From Rubripirellula tenax (GTDB lineage Bacteria > Planctomycetota > Planctomycetia > Pirellulales > Pirellulaceae), in the NCBI RefSeq assembly GCF_007860125.1, contig NZ_SJPW01000006.1, positions 243,844 to 307,843 on the forward strand: DNA of 64,000 bases, read 5' to 3'. Numbering within the stretch: position 1 is the first letter of the stretch; each line of letters starts with the position of its first letter. Under the pieces are notes generated by a model, which saw only the letters and a list, made by a program, of their open reading frames with translations, searched no databases and was not told the origin of the DNA. The position numbers were made by a program, and so were the translations under genes. Shown one piece after another: positions 17,491 through 26,071 of this stretch.

Positions 17491-18312
17491 TTGACGGACA
17501 GTCGCGAAATGCCGACACATGCCAAGGAAGAAAGCGTCCAAACCGAGTCTTTCGTTGCCAAAACGGCGTGGCTATTGGCCGCGATATTCCGCGTCCCCAT
17601 TTCGGTGTTGCGTTTTCTGTTTCGCCCTGTACGCCCGAGTCGGGGCCGCCGCGATCTGATCCAAGGTCGGTTTTGGAAATTCATTCCGTCGGCGAAGTTC
17701 GCGCCGCTGGTAACTCGCTACCCCAAACCCGAGCCTGCGACTGATTTGCCGACGAAGTCGATCCAGGGCATTTCGATCGCGCCGGTTCGGCCAACTGATC
17801 TATCGAGCAGACCTTCGCCGCGAACGATTCCCGTTCATCGCCCGCCGGGTGCGGTTTCCGAAACGCAGTTCATGGCCGGTTGCACTCGATGCGGCGACTG
17901 CATGGTCGCCTGCCCGTATGACGCAATCGTCAAAGCCCCCGCTCGGCTCGGCTCGGTCGCAGGCACGCCCGTCATCGAAGCCGACAGTTCCGCGTGCATG
18001 ATGTGCGTCGACTTCCCGTGTATCGCGTCGTGCGAACCCGGCGTGTTGGTGGCTTCGAGCCCGCCGATTATGGGAACTGCTCGAGTGACAGAGCATTTGT
18101 GTCTTGCCCATCACCACACGACATGCACTGTTTGCAGCGAACGTTGTCCTGTCGGTGACGCAATAGCGGTTACCGACGGAAAGCCGACCATCAACGAGAG
18201 TACGTGCACCGGATGTGGTGTGTGTCGCTACGTTTGTCCTGCGCCGGAAAACGCGATCCTGCTGATGCCGGCGCTGGAACGTCCGTGGCTGAGCCCAAGA
18301 AGTTCGCTTTGA
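17491..18312 (+). CDS. NapG/MauM-like 4Fe-4S ferredoxin protein
   Basis: About 273 residues from a TTG at 17491, which has AGGAGA five bases upstream; the frame is open further upstream but only over napB. A helix-like stretch (AWLLAAIFRVPISVLRFLF) may anchor it. Four cysteine clusters follow: CTRCGDCMVACPYDA, CMMCVDFPCIASCEP, CTVCSERCPVGDA and CTGCGVCRYVCPAPE. The order and the MAGCTRCGDC start resemble NapG/MauM ferredoxins. NapG normally works with the membrane quinol dehydrogenase NapH, which is missing here. It begins 13 bp after the napB stop and is surely co-transcribed. No Tat signal is evident, so its side of the membrane is uncertain. Confidence 0.85.
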   Translation: MTDSREMPTHAKEESVQTESFVAKTAWLLAAIFRVPISVLRFLFRPVRPSRGRRDLIQGRFWKFIPSAKFAPLVTRYPKPEPATDLPTKSIQGISIAPVRPTDLSSRPSPRTIPVHRPPGAVSETQFMAGCTRCGDCMVACPYDAIVKAPARLGSVAGTPVIEADSSACMMCVDFPCIASCEPGVLVASSPPIMGTARVTEHLCLAHHHTTCTVCSERCPVGDAIAVTDGKPTINESTCTGCGVCRYVCPAPENAILLMPALERPWLSPRSSL

Positions 18313-18387
18313 CGACGGACATCGAGAAGCCGCAAGGATGAAAATCGATCCTCGATCCCGTTGCAATACATTCGAAAGCACGAAATC

Positions 18388-18687
18388 ATGAATGAACCAC
18401 TTCCCGAGATCTTGCAAGCCGAATGGTCATCGGATCAAGTCATGCAACTCTTTGCCGATTTGTCCGCTGGTGCCGTTGTTCAGCACGTGCAGTTGAAATC
18501 ATCGCGGTCCGATGGGACGGTCACTCTGCAGAACGCAGTCTCTGCCTTCGCGGCCAGAGAAGCGCAAGCGATCCAGATCCGGTACGACTTCGAAGGCGAA
18601 TCGTGGTGCGACACGATCATGCCCGGCGACCCAACGACCAAGATCATTCGCAACCGAATACCCGATGAAGATACTTTTCCGGGCTGA
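18388..18687 (+). CDS. Small protein of unknown function at the end of the nap operon
   Basis: A 99-residue soluble protein from ATG 18388 (MNEPLPEILQAEWSSDQVMQLF); a TTG nine codons upstream is possible. It is acidic, with a regular alpha-beta look (AVVQHVQLKSSR, AIQIRYDFEGESW) and ends in RIPDEDTFPG. No cysteine clusters, heme sites or membrane helix. I do not recognise the family. It follows the NapG-like gene by 75 bp on the same strand and may be an accessory factor of the nitrate reductase island. Its 3' end overlaps the decayed end of an IS3 remnant on the opposite strand. Confidence 0.6.
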   Translation: MNEPLPEILQAEWSSDQVMQLFADLSAGAVVQHVQLKSSRSDGTVTLQNAVSAFAAREAQAIQIRYDFEGESWCDTIMPGDPTTKIIRNRIPDEDTFPG

Positions 18688-18886
18688 ATCGGATTTGCCG
18701 CCTCCAATCGCGTTCGGTACCGTTATTTCGATTTGTCACGCTTGTCCGCCAGCGGCTCAGAGTCGCTTCGCTGACCTCGAGGGACTGCAGCACTTCGCCG
18801 ACCGTCTTGCCGGCGGCGAGGATCGCATCGGCATCTCGCAACTTCTTGACGATCTGCTCTGGGGAATGTCGTTTTCGCTTCTTCAT
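18644..18886 (-). pseudogene. IS3-family transposase OrfA remnant
   Basis: From the ATG at 18886 the frame reads MKKRKRHSPEQIVKKLRDAD, then KTVGEVLQSLEVSEATLSRWR, the helix-turn-helix of IS3-type OrfA. The similarity stops at about 18746; the remaining residues look unrelated, and no OrfB follows. An AAAGGA site precedes the start. A possible left end with the sequence tggaatgctcccc on the minus strand lies at 18945-18957. This is the head of an insertion sequence whose rest has been deleted, downstream of the nap operon. Confidence 0.85.
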
Positions 18887-19002
18887 CGAAAGTCCTTTCG
18901 CCAATCTTGGCTGGTGAACTTTCAAAACTCATGGATCAGGATTTGGGGAGCATTCCACTGTGGTAGACCACAAGGGTTCAACGTTGGCAACGTAATCGAA
19001 CC

Positions 19003-19037
19003 AAAAAACGGCGAGTCCTGATGGTAAGGACTCGCCG
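19003..19037 (-). terminator. Intrinsic terminator after ribH
   Basis: A perfect 11-bp stem (cggcgagtcct/aggactcgccg, 7-base loop) followed on the minus strand by six T residues. It lies 41 bp after the ribH stop and should end the rho-ribH transcript. Confidence 0.9.
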
Positions 19038-19077
19038 CAATCGTCATGTCGACATCAGCGTTCTGAAATGAACGCGA

Positions 19078-19584
19078 TTACTCAGCTAGCTTTTGGTTAA
19101 GTCGGAGCAGTTCTAGAACAGCTTCTGCTGTTTCGACGCCCTTGTTGCCGACCTTCCCGCCGGCACGTGCGCGAGCTTGCTCGGCAGTATTGCACGTAAG
19201 CAAACCGAAGCCGATCGGCAATCCGCTCTCAACAGCCAAATCCATCAGGGCGCTAGCGACCGTTCGATTGATGTGTTCGTCGTGAGTCGTTTCACCCTTG
19301 ATCACGCAGCCAAGGGCGAGCACGCCAACAACGTCGTCGTCGTCGATCACGGTTCGAACAACGGTCGGAAGTTCCCACGCGCCGGGCACGCGGACAATTG
19401 GAATCAACTCAACTGGATATCCGGCGGCGGCGATAGTGGCGATAGCGCCATCGACAAGCGCGTCACAGATTTCGCCGTTGTATCGGCTTGCCACGACGAC
19501 GATCTTTCCTTCCGGCAGATCGCCATCGATGCCTGACAGTTCACCATCGCGGGCTTGGGAAGCGGGGAATTTTTCAGTCGACAT
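19078..19584 (-). CDS. ribH: 6,7-dimethyl-8-ribityllumazine synthase
   Basis: A 168-residue enzyme that joins 5-amino-6-ribitylaminouracil with dihydroxybutanone phosphate, the penultimate step of riboflavin synthesis. Recognisable active-site segments are [41 protein letters not shown] (catalytic His region) and [20 protein letters not shown]. Its start overlaps the end of rho by 11 bp, so it is translationally coupled to rho. No other riboflavin genes are in the window, and no FMN riboswitch was seen upstream; the supply of transcript comes from rho. Confidence 0.95.
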   Translation of the reverse strand: MSTEKFPASQARDGELSGIDGDLPEGKIVVVASRYNGEICDALVDGAIATIAAAGYPVELIPIVRVPGAWELPTVVRTVIDDDDVVGVLALGCVIKGETTHDEHINRTVASALMDLAVESGLPIGFGLLTCNTAEQARARAGGKVGNKGVETAEAVLELLRLNQKLAE

Positions 19585-21100
19585 CTTTTTGGCTCAGTAA
19601 GAATTCAGCGTTGTTTTGGGTTTTACATAGACCCGATAGGAGTTGTTTCATTGCGTCGGCAGGCGACAGCGACGCAAAGCTGCGTCGTAAGTTCGTCACG
19701 CGACGATATTCGTCGGGATCCATCAGCATTTCTTCGCGGCGAGTTCCGCTTTGACTGATGTCGATCGCTGGCCAAATGCGTTGGTCGACGAGTTCGCGAT
19801 CCAGGACGATTTCCAAATTTCCGGTCCCTTTGAATTCTTCAAAGATGACGTCGTCCATTCGACTTCCCGTATCGACAAGCGCGGTCGCCAGGATGGTGAG
19901 CGAACCGCCCTCTTCGACTTTGCGGGCGGATCCGAACAGGGCTTTCGGTTTCTGCAGCGCACCGGCGTCAAGTCCACCGGTCAACAGCTTGCCGGTCGAT
20001 TCGCCTTCTGAGTTGTGTGCTCGGGCCAGTCGCGTGATGGAGTCGAGGAAGATCACCACGTCGGTGCCCGCTTCGACCATTCGCTTCGCCTTTTCGATCA
20101 CCATTTGCGCCACTTGAATGTGTCGCTGGGCGGGTTCGTCAAACGTGCTGCTGATGACTTCGCATTGTGGGCCGCGAATTTCGCGTTCCATGTCGGTCAC
20201 TTCTTCGGGGCGTTCATCGATCAGCAGAATGAATGTGTAGGCGTCGGGATAATTTTTCAACACCGCCCGAGCCATTTGCTGCATCAGGATGGTTTTCCCG
20301 GCGCGGGGCGGGCTGACAATCAAGCCACGCTGGCCGAAACCGATCGGCGTCAGCATGTCGACGACGCGCGTCGACATCTCGACCGCATCATGTTCCATGA
20401 TGATGCGTTTGTTCGGGTGCAGCGGTGTCAGTTCGTCAAACGGGATCACGCTGCCGCGGGAAGAAGGGTCCTGGCGATTGATGGCTTCGATGCGAAGCAA
20501 TGCAAAGTAACGCTCGTTTTCTTTTGGAGGACGGATTTGTCCGGCGACGTGCGAACCGGTCTGCAATCCGAACCGACGAATCTGGCTTGGCGACACATAG
20601 ATGTCGTCCGGACACGAGACGTAGTGATAAAGCGGTGATCGTAGGAATCCGAATCCGTCGGGCAGAATCTCGAGGGTACCCTCGCCATACATCAAGCCGT
20701 TCGCTTTCATGCGATGCTTGAGGATTCGGAAGATCAACTCTTGCTTTGACGAAACTTGACCGCTCGATTCATCATCGTCCCGAATGACACCTTCGGCGCG
20801 TCCAAGTGCGATCAGGTTTTCGAGCGATGACTTTTGTAAGTCGGCAATGTTCCATGTCGGCTGCGCTTCACCAGTGACCGGAATGCCAACTCGTTGCCCA
20901 GCCTTGTTGGCTTCGCTAACGATTTCTTCGGGAAGCGATAGCGGGTCGCGTTCCGCATCGAGTTCCCGTATCCGCTCGTCGACTTGCTTGTCGGGGTGTC
21001 GGGGACGATTTTGCGATTGCCGGTAGTCGCGATACTCGCGCGGACCCGTTTTTCGATTAGGTCCGGAATTGTCCCGTGAGGGATGCCGGTGAGGAGACAT
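19574..21100 (-). CDS. rho: Transcription termination factor Rho
   Basis: A 508-residue hexameric RNA helicase that ends transcription at unstructured C-rich RNA. After a basic, Arg/Pro-rich extension of about 75 residues comes the Rho N-domain ([17 protein letters not shown]), the cold-shock-like RNA-binding domain ([30 protein letters not shown]), and the ATPase core with Walker A PPRAGKT, Walker B region [13 protein letters not shown], the Q-loop/R-loop area [25 protein letters not shown] and the arginine finger region [19 protein letters not shown]. It lies between coaE and ribH on the same strand and overlaps ribH. Its own leader is unusually C/T-rich, which suggests autoregulation. Confidence 0.98.
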   Translation of the reverse strand: MSPHRHPSRDNSGPNRKTGPREYRDYRQSQNRPRHPDKQVDERIRELDAERDPLSLPEEIVSEANKAGQRVGIPVTGEAQPTWNIADLQKSSLENLIALGRAEGVIRDDDESSGQVSSKQELIFRILKHRMKANGLMYGEGTLEILPDGFGFLRSPLYHYVSCPDDIYVSPSQIRRFGLQTGSHVAGQIRPPKENERYFALLRIEAINRQDPSSRGSVIPFDELTPLHPNKRIIMEHDAVEMSTRVVDMLTPIGFGQRGLIVSPPRAGKTILMQQMARAVLKNYPDAYTFILLIDERPEEVTDMEREIRGPQCEVISSTFDEPAQRHIQVAQMVIEKAKRMVEAGTDVVIFLDSITRLARAHNSEGESTGKLLTGGLDAGALQKPKALFGSARKVEEGGSLTILATALVDTGSRMDDVIFEEFKGTGNLEIVLDRELVDQRIWPAIDISQSGTRREEMLMDPDEYRRVTNLRRSFASLSPADAMKQLLSGLCKTQNNAEFLLSQKDVD

Positions 21101-21224
21101 GATTTCGTTGAGAAAAAAGAAGAGAGGAGAAAGGTCTTCGGCGATTGATCGCCGGGAGGGGAATCGTTGAGGAGGAGGAATTGAGGAGTGAGGGAGAGAA
21201 GTGTTTTTGGAAGGAGTCTATTTC
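21101..21224 (-). promoter_or_regulatory. C/T-rich leader upstream of rho
   Basis: Between coaE and rho the transcript strand is almost pure pyrimidine over long stretches (for example cactcctcaattcctcctcc, cctttctcctctcttctttt). It is interrupted by one hairpin, cggcgat-ca-atcgccg, at 21139-21154. C-rich, G-poor RNA is the loading site for Rho, so this is a likely autoregulatory rut site. No Shine-Dalgarno sequence precedes the rho start. Confidence 0.55.
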
Positions 21225-21854
21225 TCAGATGCAGTGATTGGTTTTCGATTGACGTAAGTTTGAAATCAAGTGGAAGTTCTCGTCGACGGCTGCAATCAGC
21301 TCGGCTAGCGAACCGTTGTTGTCAAGGATGAGTGTGCTTCGTTGGCGTTTGTTGGACAGGTCGAGCTGGTTCGCCTCGCGTCGGTTCAGTTCGTGAGCAT
21401 CCCATCCTCGCTTTGCGGAACGTAGGAGTCGTTGATCGAATTCCGCGTCGACGCACCAAATCGGATCGCAAGCGAGGTCCCATTCGGACTCGAAAAGCAA
21501 AGGAACATCCAGTACCGTCGCCACCACACCGCCGCTTGATGCTTGGGCAAGCTTTTCATGGATGAGGACTCGCGTGCGGGGATGAACCACGCTCTCCAGA
21601 TAGTCTAACTCCGCTCGCTTTGAATCGTCAGCCCCGAAAACCCTCTCGGCCAAGCGTCCGCGGTCAATCTGTCCGTCTTTAGTAACGATTTTGTCGCCAA
21701 ATCGGCGGACCAGCGCGGTTCGCACCTCTTGTTCGTCCAGGACCCCGCGGGCGATCAGGTCGGCGTTGATCCATGTTGCACCCAGTTCCTGTAGCCTCGA
21801 GGCAACGGTTGATTTTCCACCCGCAGGGCTGCCAACGATGCCGATCACGATCAT
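21225..21854 (-). CDS. coaE: Dephospho-CoA kinase
   Basis: A 209-residue kinase for the last step of coenzyme A synthesis. The P-loop GSPAGGKST is at residues 8-16, followed by LQELGATWINADLIARGVLDE, which carries the conserved Asp, then VVHPRTRVLIHEKL and VATVLDVPLLFESEWD, all typical of CoaE. Length is normal. It is the first gene of the leftward set coaE-rho-ribH, although the 124-bp rho leader may carry its own promoter. Confidence 0.96.
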   Translation of the reverse strand: MIVIGIVGSPAGGKSTVASRLQELGATWINADLIARGVLDEQEVRTALVRRFGDKIVTKDGQIDRGRLAERVFGADDSKRAELDYLESVVHPRTRVLIHEKLAQASSGGVVATVLDVPLLFESEWDLACDPIWCVDAEFDQRLLRSAKRGWDAHELNRREANQLDLSNKRQRSTLILDNNGSLAELIAAVDENFHLISNLRQSKTNHCI

Positions 21855-22002
21855 AGTGCGGGATCCGTTTTTGCGGTTCTATAGCTGCACATGGCGAAAA
21901 AGCCGATTGACGGCGGTAACGCGTTAAGGGTGGCGGAACGACCGTTGAAAAATTTTGCCATTTTCGTTTCGAGGGAACGATTCTAGGTGCGAGGGCCGCC
22001 GT

Positions 22003-22677
22003 TTACGGGCCCAATGAGTCGATCTGGTCGATCAATGCCTTGATGGATGGTCGGTCGGACGGCGATGAACCCACATAGGATAGGCGGACGTTGCCGCGAA
22101 TATCGATCAGGAAAGTCGACGGAAACGCAAGGTGCGCGGCGATCCCAAGCTGCTTGACTGCCACAAGGTCTTCGTCCAGCAGTACGGGAAACGGGAACGC
22201 GTCGCTGTTGCCACTGTCATTACTGGCTCGAATAAATTGCGGCAGCTGCTCTTTCGATCCCGGGTAGACGAGCAGAATCTGAGTATCTCGCTTCGCAAAT
22301 TCGCCGTGGTTGGCAATCAGACGCGATGTTTGTGTTGTGCAAAACGGACACAAAGATCCATTGAACCCGCGGGTGAACACCAACAGGACGTTCTGCTTGC
22401 CTTGATATTGTTTCAGCGAAACATCGGATCCGTTGGTATCGACAAAGGACAGGTTTGCGAGCGTGCCATCGTCTTCACGATTGCTGGTCACTTCGTCGTG
22501 AAATAGAACCTTGCGATTGGGGATGCTTTCGTCCACCTGCGTCGGTTCTGCGGTCACGTCCGTTGCCGGCGCCGCGGGCTCGGATGTCGATGGACTTGCA
22601 CCGCAGCCCGCCAACCCGATTGATACGACGATCGTGACTGTCAACGCGCTTTGACGGAAACGATTCACAGACATCAT
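22003..22677 (-). CDS. Lipoprotein with peroxiredoxin/thioredoxin-like domain
   Basis: A 224-residue protein with an N-terminal signal ending in the lipobox LAGC (IVVSIGLAGCGASPS), so it is lipid-anchored. A Pro/Thr/Ala-rich linker leads to an AhpC/TSA-type fold: VSLKQYQGKQNVLLVFTRGF, the candidate active site CPFC, and a cis-Pro region (LAFPSTFLID). The domain resembles peroxiredoxin-like proteins that use a CxxC pair; it could reduce peroxides or protein thiols in the periplasm. No partner genes are adjacent, and it stands between coaE and a zinc-ribbon gene on the same strand. Confidence 0.85.
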   Translation of the reverse strand: MMSVNRFRQSALTVTIVVSIGLAGCGASPSTSEPAAPATDVTAEPTQVDESIPNRKVLFHDEVTSNREDDGTLANLSFVDTNGSDVSLKQYQGKQNVLLVFTRGFNGSLCPFCTTQTSRLIANHGEFAKRDTQILLVYPGSKEQLPQFIRASNDSGNSDAFPFPVLLDEDLVAVKQLGIAAHLAFPSTFLIDIRGNVRLSYVGSSPSDRPSIKALIDQIDSLGP

Positions 22678-22772
22678 GACGCTAGCATCCCAATGTTTCG
22701 CGTGAGCAGTCTTGCGCCGATCGATGCAATGGACTCCGGCTCACTCGGGTTTTCGTATTTGAAAACCATCGT

Positions 22773-23504
22773 CTAGGGTCGCCGATCTTCAGGGAAATAC
22801 AGAAACGCGTTGCAGTTTGGGCAGTGAAGCAGAACGGACATTCGAAGCGTTTCGACGTGCTGGGTTGTGAGCGTTTGGTAACACCCGCCGCACGAGTTGT
22901 CTTCGACCGGTGCAAGCGCTTCTTCGCCACGCGCACCGGTAAGGCGTTTGTACTCGGCTTTTACGCCTGACGGCACTTCCGCTTCATGCGTTTCGAGTTC
23001 GCTTTCGACTCGCTCAAGGGATAACTGCAGTTCGTCGAGCTTTGTCGTCACCTCCGTCACGCGAACCTTTTGATCGGATTCTTGTTTCGCAAGTTCGGCT
23101 TCGGCCTGGGTGACGACGGCTTCGAGTCCGTCGAGGTGATCGAGCGCTTCCAGGATTTCGTCACTGAGCACTAAGTTGGCTTGCTTGTCCGCAGCGATTT
23201 GATCCTTCAACGTCGAAAATTCTCGGTTGCTGGCGGCCGTGTTCAGCTTAGCTTCGAGGTCCTTGATCCGAGCTTCGCGAGTCGCCAACTGCAATTGTTT
23301 TTCGTCAGATGCGATCTTGGCCGTCTTCACCGCCGATCGAGCCATAGCGACTGCTTCGGCCGCTTTTGCCACCATGCCCTCGCCAGCCTTGATTTGCCGC
23401 GGTCCTCGTTCGATCCGCGACGTCAGGTCCGTTCGCTGGCGGTGGATCCGGTGCAACGTGCGAAGAAGTTCGGTGCTGATTTCAATTTTCGATGCGCTGG
23501 ACAT
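22773..23504 (-). CDS. Coiled-coil protein with C4 zinc ribbon
   Basis: A 243-residue cytoplasmic protein. Residues about 10-190 are predicted coiled coil, rich in Lys, Glu, Ala and Leu (for example EARIKDLEAKLNTAASN, QAEAELAKQESDQKVRV). The C-terminus has a zinc ribbon with CGGCYQTL and, about 20 residues on, CPNCNAFLYF, as in the zf-RING_7/C4-type family. Family members occur in many bacteria; a nucleic-acid or ribosome-related role has been suggested but not settled. It is divergent from the acyltransferase gene, with a 172-bp gap. Confidence 0.9.
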   Translation of the reverse strand: MSSASKIEISTELLRTLHRIHRQRTDLTSRIERGPRQIKAGEGMVAKAAEAVAMARSAVKTAKIASDEKQLQLATREARIKDLEAKLNTAASNREFSTLKDQIAADKQANLVLSDEILEALDHLDGLEAVVTQAEAELAKQESDQKVRVTEVTTKLDELQLSLERVESELETHEAEVPSGVKAEYKRLTGARGEEALAPVEDNSCGGCYQTLTTQHVETLRMSVLLHCPNCNAFLYFPEDRRP

Positions 23505-23676
23505 TTATCGGACCGTCGGGGGTGTTTCGCTTTCGCTCTGCGTCTCAGCATATCGGAAAGTGGCAAAATAAGGTATCAGCCGACGTCGGGATCTCGAACG
23601 CGACCCCGGACCGACCGAATTCCCGTCCGGCGAATGGTAGCGAAACAAGTCGCGGGATTCGCTACGCTATTCAAAA

Positions 23677-26013
23677 GTGATTTTTGCATTTCTAAGATGG
23701 GAATTTCGAGTGAACGGTTGGCTCATTGCGTTGGCGGTATCCGCCGCAGTCTTTTTCGCGTTGGTTGCTTTAGCGATCATCTCTCCCCGGCGGTTCGTGC
23801 GTTTGCCGTTCAACATTCTGCTCTCGCTGCTTTATCGCAAGCGGATCTTCGGGCTCGAAAATCTTCCAACCGACGGCGGTTGTCTTGTCATCAGCAACCA
23901 CGTTTCCTGGATCGACGGAATCTTGATCCTGTGGATGTTGCCGCGGAACGTTCGATTCATCGTCGATGGGGCCAACTTTTCATCTTCGATTGGGACCTAT
24001 TTGGGGAACGCCTTCGATACGATTTTCATGATGTCACAAATCAAGTCGATCGGCAGGGCCATCAAGGCTGGCCGAGAAGCAATCGTCGACGGCGATGTCG
24101 TGGGTGTCTTTCCCGAGGGAACGATCAGCCGAACGGGACAACTGCAGGCGTTCAAGCCTGGCATTACCAAGATCATCAAGGGCACCGACGCCCCGGTTGT
24201 CCCGATGTGGATGGACGGGATGTGGGGCAGCATCTTCAGTTTTTCCGGTGGCAAGTTCTTTTACAAATGGCCGAAACAGTTTCGTCGAACGTTGACGTTG
24301 TATATCGACAAGCCGGTGCCGGCGGATACGCCGCTGGAAATCCTTCGCACCCGCGTTCAAGCCCTTGGCGCTCGTGCGACGATCGATCATCGGTCCCAGC
24401 TTCCGATTCTGGCAAAAGGGATGATCCGCGTTTGCCGTCGCCGTGGTGGCCAAATGCAGGCCGCCGATTCGATGGGCACCGAGGTCTCCGGTCGCGAGAT
24501 GCTGATTCGTATCTTGGCGCTGCGACGAACGTTACGCCGCGAAGTCTTTTCCGATGACGAAAAGTACGTCGGTGTCTTGCTTCCACCGAGTGTCGGTGGC
24601 GTGATTGTGAACATCGCATTGGCGATGGACCAACGAATTTCGGCGAATTTGAATTACACGGTCAGCAGTGATGTGATGAACCACTGCATTGCCGAAGTCG
24701 GCATCAAACACGTTTTAACCAGCGAACGATTTCTGTCGAAATTGGACGTCAAAATAGACGCCGAAGTCATACTGCTGGACACCTTGAAGGATAAAGTTAC
24801 CAAGCTAGACAAGGCGATCGCATTCATTCAAGCGACCGTGGTCCCGGCGTCTTTACTTGACCGCATCCTCGGACTATCGAACGTCGACGGCGACGACATT
24901 CTGACGATCATCTTTACCAGCGGTTCGACGGGGATGCCCAAGGGCGTCTTACTCAGCAACGCCAACATCAGTCACAACGTCGACGCCATTGAACGGGCGG
25001 TAAAGTTGGACATGAACGATACCGTCCTTGGCGTGCTGCCGTTCTTCCATTCATTCGGATACAGCGTCACGCTGTGGGGCGCGATGTCGTTGGGGCCGCG
25101 AGGCATTTACCATTTCAATCCGCTCGATTCGAAACAGATCGGAAAACTAGCCGAAAAGTATGGCGTGACGGTGCTGCTTGCCACGCCGACTTTCCTTCGC
25201 GGCTATTTGCGACGGGTTACACCCGAACAATTTTCGAAGCTGGACGTTGTTGTCGTCGGTGCCGAAAAGATGCCAGCGGAGTTGTTCGAATCGTTCGAAA
25301 AAAAGTTTGGTGTACGGCCGGTCGAGGGTTACGGCGCGACAGAGTTGAGCCCGCTGGTATCGGTCAATATCCCGCCGTCGCGATCGTCAGCCGCTCATCA
25401 AGCCGATCGCGTCGAAGGATCAGTCGGGAGACCGCTTCCGGGGGTTTCTGCGCGTGTCGTTTCGCCCGATTCCGGCGACGAATTGCGAGCGGGCGAGGAC
25501 GGCATGTTGATGGTCACTGGCCCCAACGTGATGCGCGGTTACGCGAACCAAGAAGAGATGACGGGCAAGGCCATTCAAGACGGATGGTATGTCACCGGCG
25601 ACATCGCCAACGTCGATGACCAAGGGTTCATTCACATCACCGGTCGATTGAGCCGGTTTTCAAAGATTGGCGGCGAGATGGTGCCGCATGTTCGCATCGA
25701 AGAAGAGTTGTCGCGATTGTTCTGTGAAGGCGATGATGACGAAACGCTAAGGATATGCGTGACCGCGGTGCCGGACGCAAAGAAGGGCGAACGTTTGATT
25801 GTCCTGCACGTCCCAACGACGAAGGAAATCGACGATATCCGCAAAGGACTCAGCGAAGCCGGTCTACCCAACCTGTTCATCCCCGGCCGCGACGGCTTCA
25901 TCGAAGTCGAAGCGATCCCAATGCTCGGCACCGGAAAGCTGGATCTAAAAGCCGCGAAAGACGTCGCGGCAAGTCTGGCGACGTCGGCTGGGGCAAGCGA
26001 CGGTGATGACTAG
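23677..26013 (+). CDS. Aas-like acyltransferase fused to AMP-forming acyl synthetase
   Basis: A two-domain enzyme of up to 778 residues. After a membrane helix (GWLIALAVSAAVFFALVALAII) comes a PlsC-type acyltransferase with SNHVSWID (HX4D) and FPEGTISRTG (about residues 60-220). The second half is an AMP-binding acyl-activating enzyme: TSGSTGMPKGV (P-loop), GYGATELSP, and the hinge region GWYVTGDIANVDDQGFIHITGR. This order is that of E. coli Aas, which re-acylates lysophospholipid. The annotated GTG has no ribosome site; a GTG at 23710 after GGGAA would remove 11 residues and keep the helix at the start. No LplT-type transporter is attached or adjacent. Confidence 0.9.
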   Translation: MIFAFLRWEFRVNGWLIALAVSAAVFFALVALAIISPRRFVRLPFNILLSLLYRKRIFGLENLPTDGGCLVISNHVSWIDGILILWMLPRNVRFIVDGANFSSSIGTYLGNAFDTIFMMSQIKSIGRAIKAGREAIVDGDVVGVFPEGTISRTGQLQAFKPGITKIIKGTDAPVVPMWMDGMWGSIFSFSGGKFFYKWPKQFRRTLTLYIDKPVPADTPLEILRTRVQALGARATIDHRSQLPILAKGMIRVCRRRGGQMQAADSMGTEVSGREMLIRILALRRTLRREVFSDDEKYVGVLLPPSVGGVIVNIALAMDQRISANLNYTVSSDVMNHCIAEVGIKHVLTSERFLSKLDVKIDAEVILLDTLKDKVTKLDKAIAFIQATVVPASLLDRILGLSNVDGDDILTIIFTSGSTGMPKGVLLSNANISHNVDAIERAVKLDMNDTVLGVLPFFHSFGYSVTLWGAMSLGPRGIYHFNPLDSKQIGKLAEKYGVTVLLATPTFLRGYLRRVTPEQFSKLDVVVVGAEKMPAELFESFEKKFGVRPVEGYGATELSPLVSVNIPPSRSSAAHQADRVEGSVGRPLPGVSARVVSPDSGDELRAGEDGMLMVTGPNVMRGYANQEEMTGKAIQDGWYVTGDIANVDDQGFIHITGRLSRFSKIGGEMVPHVRIEEELSRLFCEGDDDETLRICVTAVPDAKKGERLIVLHVPTTKEIDDIRKGLSEAGLPNLFIPGRDGFIEVEAIPMLGTGKLDLKAAKDVAASLATSAGASDGDD

Positions 26014-26071
26014 CCGCCTGCCGCTACTCAACTTTCGGTTAAGGGCGTTGCGGAAGTGAAGTTGGGGCTAT

